This document shows positions 1-5,262 of a stretch of 5,264 nucleotides of DNA, one piece after another. The stretch is from an uncultured Eubacteriales bacterium. GTDB taxonomy: Bacteria > Bacillota > Clostridia > Oscillospirales > CAG-382. The position numbers were made by a program, and so were the translations under genes. The notes beneath the pieces are model-generated. The model made no database searches. It worked only from the letters and a program-made list of their open reading frames with translations, and was not told the DNA's origin. How positions within the stretch are numbered: position 1 is the stretch's first letter; every line of letters begins with the position of its first letter. The stretch is from NCBI GenBank assembly GCA_934446095.1, contig CAKSDR010000072.1, positions 1 through 5,264 on the forward strand, in the 5' to 3' direction.

Positions 1-1
1 T

Positions 2-1039
2 ACATGTTTTGAAAGAAAAATGATTTTTTCTGAATACGACGGAAATTTCGGTTCTTTATCATATGCATGCGAAAACTCGGGAATAGAAAAATTTTGCGAC
101 TCACATTCGTCATATATTTTCGACGGGCGCATTCTAAAATACCTCGGAAAAGGACAATATACTGTAGAGCATGCCTGCGATTTTTCACCGTCGCTCATTC
201 TTTCAGATTCGTTGTCATTCGACAAAAACAAAGTGCTGAACGTGCCTCAGATAAAATATGTGCTTTCGGCAATTACCGAAATTGCGGAACAAAGAAAAAA
301 TGTTAAAATCGGTATCACTGCCTTTTCGGAAAATCAAATAAATCTTATAAGAACAGAACTTTTAAAAACGTGCGACAAAAGTCCCGTCATAAGAGAACAG
401 CTTGAAAAAGGCAATCTCGTTTGCTTTTCTCCTTTAGAAAACTGCAATGCAAAGTTCGATATCTGTTTGATTTCAGCCGTGTTCGGAAACGGCGCTTCTT
501 CTCCGTTTTCATATAATATTCTCGACAATTCTTCCGAAATGATAAACGGAATTTCGTTTTCAATACACAATATACTTTCCTCAACTTTAAAGGAAATTTA
601 TATTATATCTTCTGAGTTCCCGGAAAACATACCGATTTTGTCTTCTCCGAAAAACGGAGCGAAACAGTTGAAAAATCTGCTTTACTTCGCAAAATATTCT
701 TCCGTGCCGATAAAGATAGGCCCCGAAAACTCCTTTGTTCCGAACGTTGCAAATCCGATTTTGGTTTCGCTCTGCAGGGATCTCATCGAATCCGGACTCA
801 GCGCCGATATTTTATGCGGAAATATGGGAATACGAATTGAACGTGACGGAAAAAAGTATGCCGTTGTTTTTGAAGACATGTATCAAAACACGGTTTTCGG
901 ACGCGAAATGTTTGGCAAAACAAGTCTTGAAAAAGCAGGGTTTGAAGTGATTTTCAATGACAGCGCCGACTTGTTGTTTGACCGCAAAAATTTGACTTGC
1001 CGTATCGTTTCTGCGGTTTTAAAAAATAATGTTATTTAA
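2..1039 (+). CDS. C-terminal part of a DUF4011-type giant SF1 helicase relative, motifs degenerate (5' truncated)
   Basis: The frame is open to the left edge, so the ATG at 20 is an internal methionine and the true start lies outside. Counting from that ATG, residues 11-40 resemble the segment after the Walker B/motif III region of DUF4011/DUF3320-type helicases (ACENSGI, then FDGRIL). Residues 95-115 (KIGITAFSENQINLI) match the family's 'GVGTFS..Q...I' strand. Residues 209-225 (SPKNGAKQLKNLLYFAK) match its 'S.RGV..LKDFL.FA' signature. Residues 245-312 follow the fused Vsr-like nuclease domain. Intact members are very large proteins, often in defence or DNA-repair settings, that would act on DNA in the cytoplasm. 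Here the HYRS (IV), QGDE (V) and NVAVTRAR (VI) motifs cannot be found, and the nuclease R-I-D reads R-I-E (272-274). The protein may therefore be a pseudoenzyme or a decaying paralog, although the frame is uninterrupted. The family assignment rests on remembered signatures. The gene ends 15 nt before mreB. Confidence 0.72.
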   Translation, partial: TCFERKMIFSEYDGNFGSLSYACENSGIEKFCDSHSSYIFDGRILKYLGKGQYTVEHACDFSPSLILSDSLSFDKNKVLNVPQIKYVLSAITEIAEQRKNVKIGITAFSENQINLIRTELLKTCDKSPVIREQLEKGNLVCFSPLENCNAKFDICLISAVFGNGASSPFSYNILDNSSEMINGISFSIHNILSSTLKEIYIISSEFPENIPILSSPKNGAKQLKNLLYFAKYSSVPIKIGPENSFVPNVANPILVSLCRDLIESGLSADILCGNMGIRIERDGKKYAVVFEDMYQNTVFGREMFGKTSLEKAGFEVIFNDSADLLFDRKNLTCRIVSAVLKNNVI

Positions 1040-1040
1040 C

Positions 1041-1047
1041 AAAGGAG
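1041..1047 (+). promoter_or_regulatory. Ribosome binding site of mreB
   Basis: AAAGGAG lies in the 15-nt gap between the helicase-like stop codon and mreB. It is 7 nt from the ATG at 1055 and 10 nt from a tandem ATG at 1058. Both spacings are usable, so the protein may begin MMGKY or MGKY. No promoter fits in the gap, so mreB is probably transcribed from upstream. Confidence 0.85.
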
Positions 1048-1054
1048 AATCCCT

Positions 1055-2068
1055 ATGATGGGTAAATATATAGGCATAGATCTCGGCACCGCAAATACCC
1101 TTTGTTATGTCAAAGGCGAGGGAATCATAATCCGCGAGCCTTCGTTTGTTGCATATGATATAGACACGGACAAAGTTCTTGCGGTCGGAAATGAGGCAAA
1201 AATCATGGCCGGAAAAACGCCTTCTTCAATAAACGCGGTCCGGCCTCTCAAAGACGGCGTTATCGCAGACTTTGAACTCACAACCGAAATGCTTAAAGCT
1301 TTTTTTGTCAAAGCCTCTAAAAACAGTATGTTTTCGCAGCACCCGAGTGTTGTGATATGTATTCCTCACAATGTTACCGACGTTGAACGCAAAGCGGTTG
1401 AGCAAACGTGCCTTGAAGCGGGCGCCAAAAGCGTCGCCATTATTGAAGAACCGATTGCGGCCGCAATCGGGGCGGGACTCCAAGTCAAATCCCCCTACGG
1501 AAATATGATAGTCGACATCGGAGGAGGAACGACTGAAGTTGCCGTAATATCAATGTACGGAATTGCAAACTCCGTTTCATTAAGAGTTGCCGGCGACAAA
1601 TTTAATGACGCTATATCTTCATATATAAGAAAAAAATTTAATGTATTGATCGGCGACAGCGCGGCGGAAGAAATAAAAATAACAATAGGCTCCGCACACA
1701 GGCTTACCGATATCGGCGTTGCCGAAGTACGCGGAAGAAATATAGTTTCGGGACTTCCCGCAGCATTTAACGTTTACTCAAGCGATATTCGGGAAGCCCT
1801 TGAAGAGCCGCTTAATCAAATTGTTGACGCCATACGGGAAACTCTTGAAAAAACGCCTCCGGAACTTTGTTCCGACATATATGACAGTGGAATCACTCTT
1901 TGCGGAGGAGGCGCACTTCTTTGCGGAATAAACACTCTCATCGAAGAGAAAACCCGCCTTCCGGTTTCTATTGCAAAACGTCCGCTGGACTGCGTTGCCG
2001 ACGGAATCGGAAAAATAATCGAGCAGAAAAAACTTCATTATATTTTATCACATGTAAAACATGAATAA
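1055..2068 (+). CDS. mreB: Rod-shape-determining actin homologue MreB
   Basis: Bacterial actin that polymerises on the inner face of the membrane with ATP and guides the elongasome (lateral peptidoglycan synthesis). The 337-residue length equals Bacillus MreB. Visible actin-fold elements are phosphate-1 loop DLGTANT (9-15), the MreB-type PLKDGVIADFE segment (64-74), connect-1 EEPIAAAIGAG (131-141), phosphate-2 loop DIGGGTTEVAV (154-164), RGRNIVSGLP (226-235), KTPPEL (266-271) and the adenosine loop GGGALLCGI (284-292). The C-terminal connect-2 stretch reads PLDCVADGIGK (310-320), where Bacillus MreB has PLDCVAIGTGK, a small deviation. Overall it fits MreB better than Mbl or MreBH, but paralogs cannot be separated without a tree. 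mreC and mreD, the common partners, are absent. Instead the gene lies between a helicase relative and tsaB, which suggests an extra or relocated copy. Confidence 0.95.
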   Translation: MMGKYIGIDLGTANTLCYVKGEGIIIREPSFVAYDIDTDKVLAVGNEAKIMAGKTPSSINAVRPLKDGVIADFELTTEMLKAFFVKASKNSMFSQHPSVVICIPHNVTDVERKAVEQTCLEAGAKSVAIIEEPIAAAIGAGLQVKSPYGNMIVDIGGGTTEVAVISMYGIANSVSLRVAGDKFNDAISSYIRKKFNVLIGDSAAEEIKITIGSAHRLTDIGVAEVRGRNIVSGLPAAFNVYSSDIREALEEPLNQIVDAIRETLEKTPPELCSDIYDSGITLCGGGALLCGINTLIEEKTRLPVSIAKRPLDCVADGIGKIIEQKKLHYILSHVKHE

Positions 2069-2091
2069 CTTTTTATCCCGGAGATTTTTAT

Positions 2092-2886
2092 ATGTACTAT
2101 ATGCTTTCGGTAGATTCTACCGCAAAAACGGCAACCGCCTGCATTTCAAAATCAGACGGCAGCAATAATATTTTCCCGGTTGCAAAAACCGATCTTTTCG
2201 GCGCGCTTACCCACAGCGAAACGCTGCTTCCCATGATAGATTCCTGCCTTAAACTTGCAAACCTGTCCATCGGAGATATCTCCGTATTCGCTGCAAGCAC
2301 AGGTCCAGGTTCATTTACCGGAGTAAGAATAGGAGTGTCTGTCATAAAAGGTCTTGCCTTTGCAAAAAGACCTGATGCGGTCTGCATTCCGGTATCCACA
2401 CTTGCAGCCCTTGCTGAAAACATTTCAAATTACGGAGAAGGTACTGTTCTGTGCCCCTGCATGGATGCAAGGCGCGAACAATTGTATAACGCATTGTTTG
2501 AAGTGCATGGCAGAAAGCCGATACGGCTGTGCGACGACAGAATCACAACAACAAAAGAACTTTATGAAGAACTTTCTTCGGATAAATACAAAGGCAAAAA
2601 AATCATTATAAACGGCGACGGCGGTATTCTTTTCATGTCGCATGTGAAGGAATATTCCAACGCTCGCAATAATGACATTGAAAACAACAATATTTCTTTG
2701 TGCCACCCAAAAGATTTGTTTCAGAATTCATTTTCGGTTGCATGCTGTGCAAATGAAATCTTTGTGCAAAGCGATTTTGACAGAGCAAAATTCCGTGAGG
2801 AAAATTTCAATCCGTCTTATTTGCGTCTCTCGCAGGCAGAAAGAGAACGCAACGAAAAAATTAAAAAAGGAGAAAAATCATGCTAA
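2092..2886 (+). CDS. tsaB: tRNA N6-threonylcarbamoyladenosine biosynthesis protein TsaB
   Basis: Non-catalytic partner of TsaD and TsaE in the cytoplasmic complex that transfers the threonylcarbamoyl group to A37 of ANN-decoding tRNAs. The N-terminal ASKHA half shows LSVDST (5-10), HSETLLP (41-47) and the family hallmark GPGSFTGVRIG (71-81). Residues 124-136 (MDARREQLYNALF) match the 'DARr..vY.a' segment, and NPSYLRLSQAER (about 241-252) is the usual C-terminal signature. At 264 residues it is somewhat longer than the roughly 230 of the E. coli protein, with the extra length in the less conserved second half and a basic tail. The ATG at 2092 is preferred because GGAG (2080-2083) is 8 nt upstream; the ATG at 2101 would be 17 nt away. 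It follows mreB by 23 nt and overlaps mscL by 7 nt. tsaE, rimI and tsaD, its frequent neighbours, are not here. Confidence 0.95.
   Translation: MYYMLSVDSTAKTATACISKSDGSNNIFPVAKTDLFGALTHSETLLPMIDSCLKLANLSIGDISVFAASTGPGSFTGVRIGVSVIKGLAFAKRPDAVCIPVSTLAALAENISNYGEGTVLCPCMDARREQLYNALFEVHGRKPIRLCDDRITTTKELYEELSSDKYKGKKIIINGDGGILFMSHVKEYSNARNNDIENNNISLCHPKDLFQNSFSVACCANEIFVQSDFDRAKFREENFNPSYLRLSQAERERNEKIKKGEKSC
2866..2872 (+). promoter_or_regulatory. Ribosome binding site of mscL inside the end of tsaB
   Basis: AAAGGAG sits 7 nt before the mscL ATG (2880) and lies within the last codons of tsaB, whose stop codon (2884-2886) falls after the mscL start. This makes translation of mscL likely to be coupled to that of tsaB, and it fixes the mscL start. 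Confidence 0.85.
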
Positions 2887-3314
2887 AAGATTTTAAAACT
2901 TTCATATTTAAGGGCAATGTTATGGATATGGCTGTCGGCGTTATCATAGGAGGCGCTTTCAGCAAAATCGTATCCTCTCTCGTTTCGGATGTTTTTATGC
3001 CGCTTATTTGTCTTATTACCGGATCCGTCGACGTCACCGGAATGAAACTCATACTGAAAAAAGGCGCCCTGCCGGAAGAAGACATTGTACTATGCTACGG
3101 AAATTTCCTGCAGAATGTAATTGACTTTCTTTTGATTTCAGCCGTAATTTTCTTAATGATAAAATTCATTTCAAATTTACATAAGAAGGCAAATGAACTT
3201 CTTTTGAAAAACAAACTTCATGAAGAACCGGAACCCGAAAAAGAACCGGAACCCTCAAAAGAAGAACTTCTTCTTACCGAAATACGTGACCTTTTAAAAC
3301 AAAACAATGAATAA
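2880..3314 (+). CDS. mscL: Large-conductance mechanosensitive channel MscL
   Basis: Homopentameric membrane channel that opens under high membrane tension to release solutes during hypo-osmotic shock. The 144-residue protein follows the E. coli layout from end to end. It has an amphipathic N-terminal helix (MLKDFKTFIFKGNVMDMAVG, 1-20), pore-lining TM1 with VIIGGAFSKIVSSLVSDVFM (21-40), a periplasmic/outer loop (about 45-72), TM2 starting at YGNFLQNVIDF (73-83) and running to about 99, and the C-terminal helix-bundle segment LLTEIRDLLKQ (131-141). The glycine-rich constriction VGVIIGG is intact. The linker before the bundle is acidic and proline-rich (EEPEPEKEPEPSKEE) and comes from a short tandem duplication in the DNA. 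The gene is last in the operon; its TAA lies 1 nt before the A-tract of the terminator. The sequence looks fully functional. Confidence 0.97.
   Translation: MLKDFKTFIFKGNVMDMAVGVIIGGAFSKIVSSLVSDVFMPLICLITGSVDVTGMKLILKKGALPEEDIVLCYGNFLQNVIDFLLISAVIFLMIKFISNLHKKANELLLKNKLHEEPEPEKEPEPSKEELLLTEIRDLLKQNNE
3223..3258 (+). repeat. 18-bp tandem duplication within mscL
   Basis: Two adjacent 18-bp units (3223-3240 and 3241-3258) share their first 14 bases, AAGAACCGGAACCC, and end GAAA and TCAA (16 of 18 identical). The duplication is in frame and lengthens the acidic Pro/Glu linker between TM2 and the C-terminal helix of MscL by six residues. Confidence 0.85.
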
Positions 3315-3349
3315 AAAAACCCGCCGTTTAAAAATAAACGGCGGGTTTT
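3313..3349. terminator. Bidirectional Rho-independent terminator between mscL and the amidase gene
   Basis: A perfect 15-bp inverted repeat has arms AAAACCCGCCGTTTA (3316-3330) and TAAACGGCGGGTTTT (3335-3349) with an AAAA loop. On the + strand the stem ends in TTTT just after the mscL stop. On the - strand it is followed by seven T (3319-3313), which is the better tail. It can therefore end the + operon and also stop read-through from the convergent - strand genes. Confidence 0.93.
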
Positions 3350-3402
3350 GCATGCCTAAACCTTTGGTTTGCGGCAAAGCGAATTTATTTACCCGCGCCG
3401 CA

Positions 3403-3426
3403 TGCAGAAAAGTGCTCTTTTCTGCA
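3403..3426. repeat. Perfect 10-bp inverted repeat
   Basis: Arms TGCAGAAAAG (3403-3412) and CTTTTCTGCA (3417-3426) enclose a TGCT loop. No T-run follows on either strand, so it is not a standard Rho-independent terminator. It could be an RNA stability or processing stem, or a protein-binding palindrome. Confidence 0.7.
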
Positions 3427-3489
3427 ATTCCGAATCTATCGGAAAACAAACGCAGCGCTATACTAAAAATTAAAATATAGCAAAATCCC

Positions 3490-3509
3490 AAAAAAGCAAA
3501 AACTTTTGC
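3490..3509 (-). terminator. Possible weak terminator of the amidase operon
   Basis: Read on the - strand, GCAAAA-GT-TTTTGC (3509-3496) is followed by TTTTTT (3495-3490), about 40 nt after the amidase stop, and is directly preceded by a GGCAGA/TCTGCC hairpin (3524-3510). The stem has only two G-C pairs and a very tight loop, so termination would be partial. The bidirectional terminator at 3313-3349 would catch the rest. Confidence 0.4.
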
Positions 3510-3547
3510 GGCAGAATGTCTGCCATTAAAATCGATGTCGGATTTTC

Positions 3548-4195
3548 CTATTTTACTCTGAGTTTGTTTGCAAGTTTTCTTAAAATCCAATAAACGCTGG
3601 TATTTTTCTCTTCATATATTGACAGTTCACTGACGGCTTTCATGGGGTCGTCTATTTTTATATGAGTTGAAAGTTCATATACTATATCGTTTGCATTTTC
3701 AAGTTCGCTTGTTTTATTGTAATACTCTTTTATCTTTTCGAGAAATTTATCCCACCCGAGTTCCATTGTCCTGTGCGGACAATTTTTCCCGGAAAAATCC
3801 TTGTGCCTTTTTATGTCGGATATGCAGAAATTATATTCATGCATTTTTTTGGCAATAAAAGCGGCAGCGTTATCTTGCGCAAGCAAAAATCTTTTTCCGC
3901 CTGATTTCGAATAACATATCTCAACAGATATTCCAAATCTGTTTCCCCTGCCGTTTTCTCCGTCGCCCGCATTCCATGTATTCCGGTTTTCCGGCACGGC
4001 ATATATGACTTCCTTGTCGTCGATTGCATAATGAAAAGACACTTTTTTTCCGTTGTTCTTCATATATGCCGCTTCATTTGCCGCGGAAGCATCATTCGCC
4101 GTATTATGCACAACTATGAACTCCGGTTTCATTTCATACGGACATTTTATGGGATAAAAAATCGGATTTATTAAATCTTCCCTGAATTCATACAT
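3548..4195 (-). CDS. N-acetylmuramoyl-L-alanine amidase (Amidase_2, CwlA/XlyA/PlyL-like)
   Basis: Zinc enzyme that cuts the bond between N-acetylmuramic acid and L-alanine in peptidoglycan. The Amidase_2 fold covers about residues 5-155 of 215. Likely zinc ligands are H30 (IVVHNTAN), H131 (RHKDFSGKNCPHR) and C139. E92 (GISVEICYS) and K137 take the positions of the catalytic Glu and Lys in PlyL-type phage enzymes. FHYAIDD (54-60) and WNAGDG (74-79) are further family marks. Residues about 167-215 form a separate, probably helical tail (NANDIVYELS ... SVYWILRKLANKLR) of unknown role, possibly wall binding. There is no signal peptide or membrane segment, so export would need a holin, cell lysis or a particle. 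The start is fixed by GGGAG 6 nt upstream. It begins 3 nt after the peptidase gene, in the same transcription unit. A phage-type endolysin or tail-associated amidase is the best reading; a host autolysin is less likely. Confidence 0.92.
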   Translation of the reverse strand: MYEFREDLINPIFYPIKCPYEMKPEFIVVHNTANDASAANEAAYMKNNGKKVSFHYAIDDKEVIYAVPENRNTWNAGDGENGRGNRFGISVEICYSKSGGKRFLLAQDNAAAFIAKKMHEYNFCISDIKRHKDFSGKNCPHRTMELGWDKFLEKIKEYYNKTSELENANDIVYELSTHIKIDDPMKAVSELSIYEEKNTSVYWILRKLANKLRVK

Positions 4196-4198
4196 AAA

Positions 4199-5080
4199 TT
4201 ACTCCCTTTTGAAATTTTTCTCGATGTATTTTAAAAGATTATAAACAGACGCGCAATATTCGGCCCTTGTCAATTGTTTTTCCGGTCTGAAAGTATTGTC
4301 CGCAAACCCATTTACAATTCTTTTCTCGGCAAGATTTTCAATTATATCCTTTGCCCAGTAACTATCTTCAATATCTTTGAATTTTTCTTTTTCCATAGGA
4401 ACTATCCCCCATACTTCAGTAAAATTTTCAAATTTAATTTTCGGGTGTTCGCAGTTGTATTTTCCCCAGGAATTCAAGCAGTAAAAGTACTTTTTGTCAT
4501 ATCCGTAAGCCGCCATCGCATGCAGCCCTTCGCTTTTCGTCAGGGGGTTTATATATTTCATTCTCGTACTTACAAACAAAGGCACATTATATTTATATAA
4601 AAAGGATTTTGCCTCCTGTTCGGTATCAATACGTATATAATTTTTTACAAGTTTTTTTGAATGCATGCTGCAAGATGCATAATTTTTTTCAAAATTATCA
4701 ATAACCTTGCTTACCTCAGACAAATCCTCATATACAGTATTGTAAACATTTCCGTATTTTTGAACCGTCTTCGGCACATCACGCATTATACAGCCCTCTC
4801 CTTTCCAATCGCTTTGCCTTCTGTTTCCGTAAAGAAAACCTACTGAAAAATTCTCTTTTCTGCCATATAATTTGTATTCTATGCATTCAAGAATCGCCGA
4901 CATTGCAAATGCCGTACAACTCTGCACATTTCCCTGATCTTTAACTTCTTCGGGTATCCATACTTTTAAATTGTCGGGATAAAGCGCGCCTCCTGCCGGT
5001 ATATCCATGCACTGCAAAATTTTGTAATCGCGGCCGTCTTTAGGACTTTGTATTGCTCCGTTATAACGACGTTTATCCAT
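4199..5080 (-). CDS. Papain-like (C1) cysteine peptidase with C-terminal SLH domain
   Basis: Two modules in 293 residues. The first (about 10-230) is a C1 peptidase: oxyanion Gln Q49 and nucleophile C55 in DQGNVQSCTAFAMS, catalytic His H187 in GLHAMAAYGYD, and Asn N203 in LNSWGK. All four papain-type residues are present, so it should be active. The start SPKDGRDY (12-19) resembles the N-terminus of propeptide-less bacterial and phage C1 peptidases. The second module (about 234-286) is one S-layer homology domain, from FKDIEDSYWAKDII to the signature FADNTFRPEKQLTRAEY. SLH domains bind secondary cell-wall polymers, usually as three copies, and here there is one. No signal peptide or transmembrane helix is visible, odd for a wall-anchored protease and more like a phage or particle-borne protein. 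The substrate is unknown; wall cross-bridge peptides or surface proteins are both possible. It lies 11 nt after the upstream gene and 3 nt before the amidase. Confidence 0.88.
   Translation of the reverse strand: MDKRRYNGAIQSPKDGRDYKILQCMDIPAGGALYPDNLKVWIPEEVKDQGNVQSCTAFAMSAILECIEYKLYGRKENFSVGFLYGNRRQSDWKGEGCIMRDVPKTVQKYGNVYNTVYEDLSEVSKVIDNFEKNYASCSMHSKKLVKNYIRIDTEQEAKSFLYKYNVPLFVSTRMKYINPLTKSEGLHAMAAYGYDKKYFYCLNSWGKYNCEHPKIKFENFTEVWGIVPMEKEKFKDIEDSYWAKDIIENLAEKRIVNGFADNTFRPEKQLTRAEYCASVYNLLKYIEKNFKRE
4202..4210 (-). promoter_or_regulatory. Ribosome binding site of the amidase inside the end of the peptidase gene
   Basis: On the - strand AAAAGGGAG lies in the last codons of the peptidase gene (its TAA is at 4201-4199), 6 nt before the amidase ATG at 4195. 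With only 3 nt between stop and start, the two proteins are probably made together by translational coupling. Confidence 0.8.
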
Positions 5081-5087
5081 TCTTAAT

Positions 5088-5093
5088 TCACCT
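5088..5093 (-). promoter_or_regulatory. Ribosome binding site of the C1 peptidase
   Basis: On the - strand AGGTGA (5093-5088) overlaps the TAG of the preceding gene and lies 7 nt before the ATG at 5080. It matches the right-hand half of the AAGGAGGTGA consensus rather than the AAAGGAG used in the + strand genes. It supports the chosen start and co-translation with the gene upstream. Confidence 0.6.
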
Positions 5094-5262
5094 ATTCTAT
5101 AATAGATACAGTATATCCGTTATCCATTGCTGACGAATAAACAATGTTAAGTTCGCCTGTAAACAATTCCCTTACATTTTTGATTCCGTCGTCATAAAAT
5201 TGAGATATTTTTACCGTAACACCGGATACGGGTGTATTGCAGGCCTCCAAGAGCGATTTTAT
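5092..5262 (-). CDS. C-terminal end of an unidentified protein (5' truncated)
   Basis: On the - strand one frame stays open from the right edge to a TAG at 5094-5092, giving 56 residues and no start in view. The other two - frames have stops close to the edge. The peptide begins IKSLLEACNTPVSG and ends DNGYTVSIIE. It has alternating hydrophobic residues suggesting beta strands (VTVKISQF, ELNIVY, GYTVSIIE) and no membrane segment. I do not recognise the family. Its stop is 11 nt before the peptidase start and carries that gene's ribosome binding site, so it belongs to the same operon. In a phage-like reading this would be the place for a tail, baseplate or fibre protein, but nothing in the residues proves it. 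Confidence 0.65.
   Translation of the reverse strand: MKSLLEACNTPVSGVTVKISQFYDDGIKNVRELFTGELNIVYSSAMDNGYTVSIIE

Larger units (their letters stand above)
3350..3547. other. Non-coding stretch with a string of small hairpins
   Basis: No convincing gene lies between the mscL terminator and the amidase stop. Inverted repeats follow one another almost without gaps: AAACC/GGTTT (3358-3370), GCGGC/GCCGC (3371-3401, wide loop), TGCAGAAAAG/CTTTTCTGCA (3403-3426), TTCCGA/TCGGAA (3428-3444), GCTATA/TATAGC (3457-3481), GCAAAA/TTTTGC (3496-3509), GGCAGA/TCTGCC (3510-3524) and AAAATC/GATTTT (3528-3546). The 10-bp stem is the strongest; 5-6 bp stems can occur by chance in A/T-rich DNA. This could be a structured 3' UTR of the - strand operon, a small RNA, or simply spacer. 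Confidence 0.5.

Noticed and set aside
20..22. ATG at 20 as the start of the first gene
   Set aside because: The frame is open to the edge, no ribosome binding site precedes it, and the family similarity implies a much longer protein.
2051..2063. Small hairpin CATGT-AAA-ACATG at the end of mreB as a terminator
   Set aside because: Only five base pairs, mostly A-T, inside the coding sequence, and the following T-run is not adjacent. Read-through into tsaB is expected.
2097..2423. 108-codon open frame on the - strand opposite tsaB
   Set aside because: Antisense shadow of a clear TsaB. No ribosome binding site or family resemblance.
3294..3590. Open frame of 98 codons on the - strand with a hydrophobic stretch, a possible small membrane protein or holin after the amidase
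   Set aside because: It starts inside the amidase gene without a ribosome binding site at proper spacing, runs through the perfect terminator stem, and ends inside mscL. The hydrophobic run is explained by T-rich DNA. A holin here would have been attractive but is not supported.
4274..4600. 108-codon + strand open frame opposite the C1 peptidase
   Set aside because: Phenylalanine/isoleucine-rich shadow of an A/T-rich gene on the other strand. The - strand protein has all catalytic and SLH signatures.
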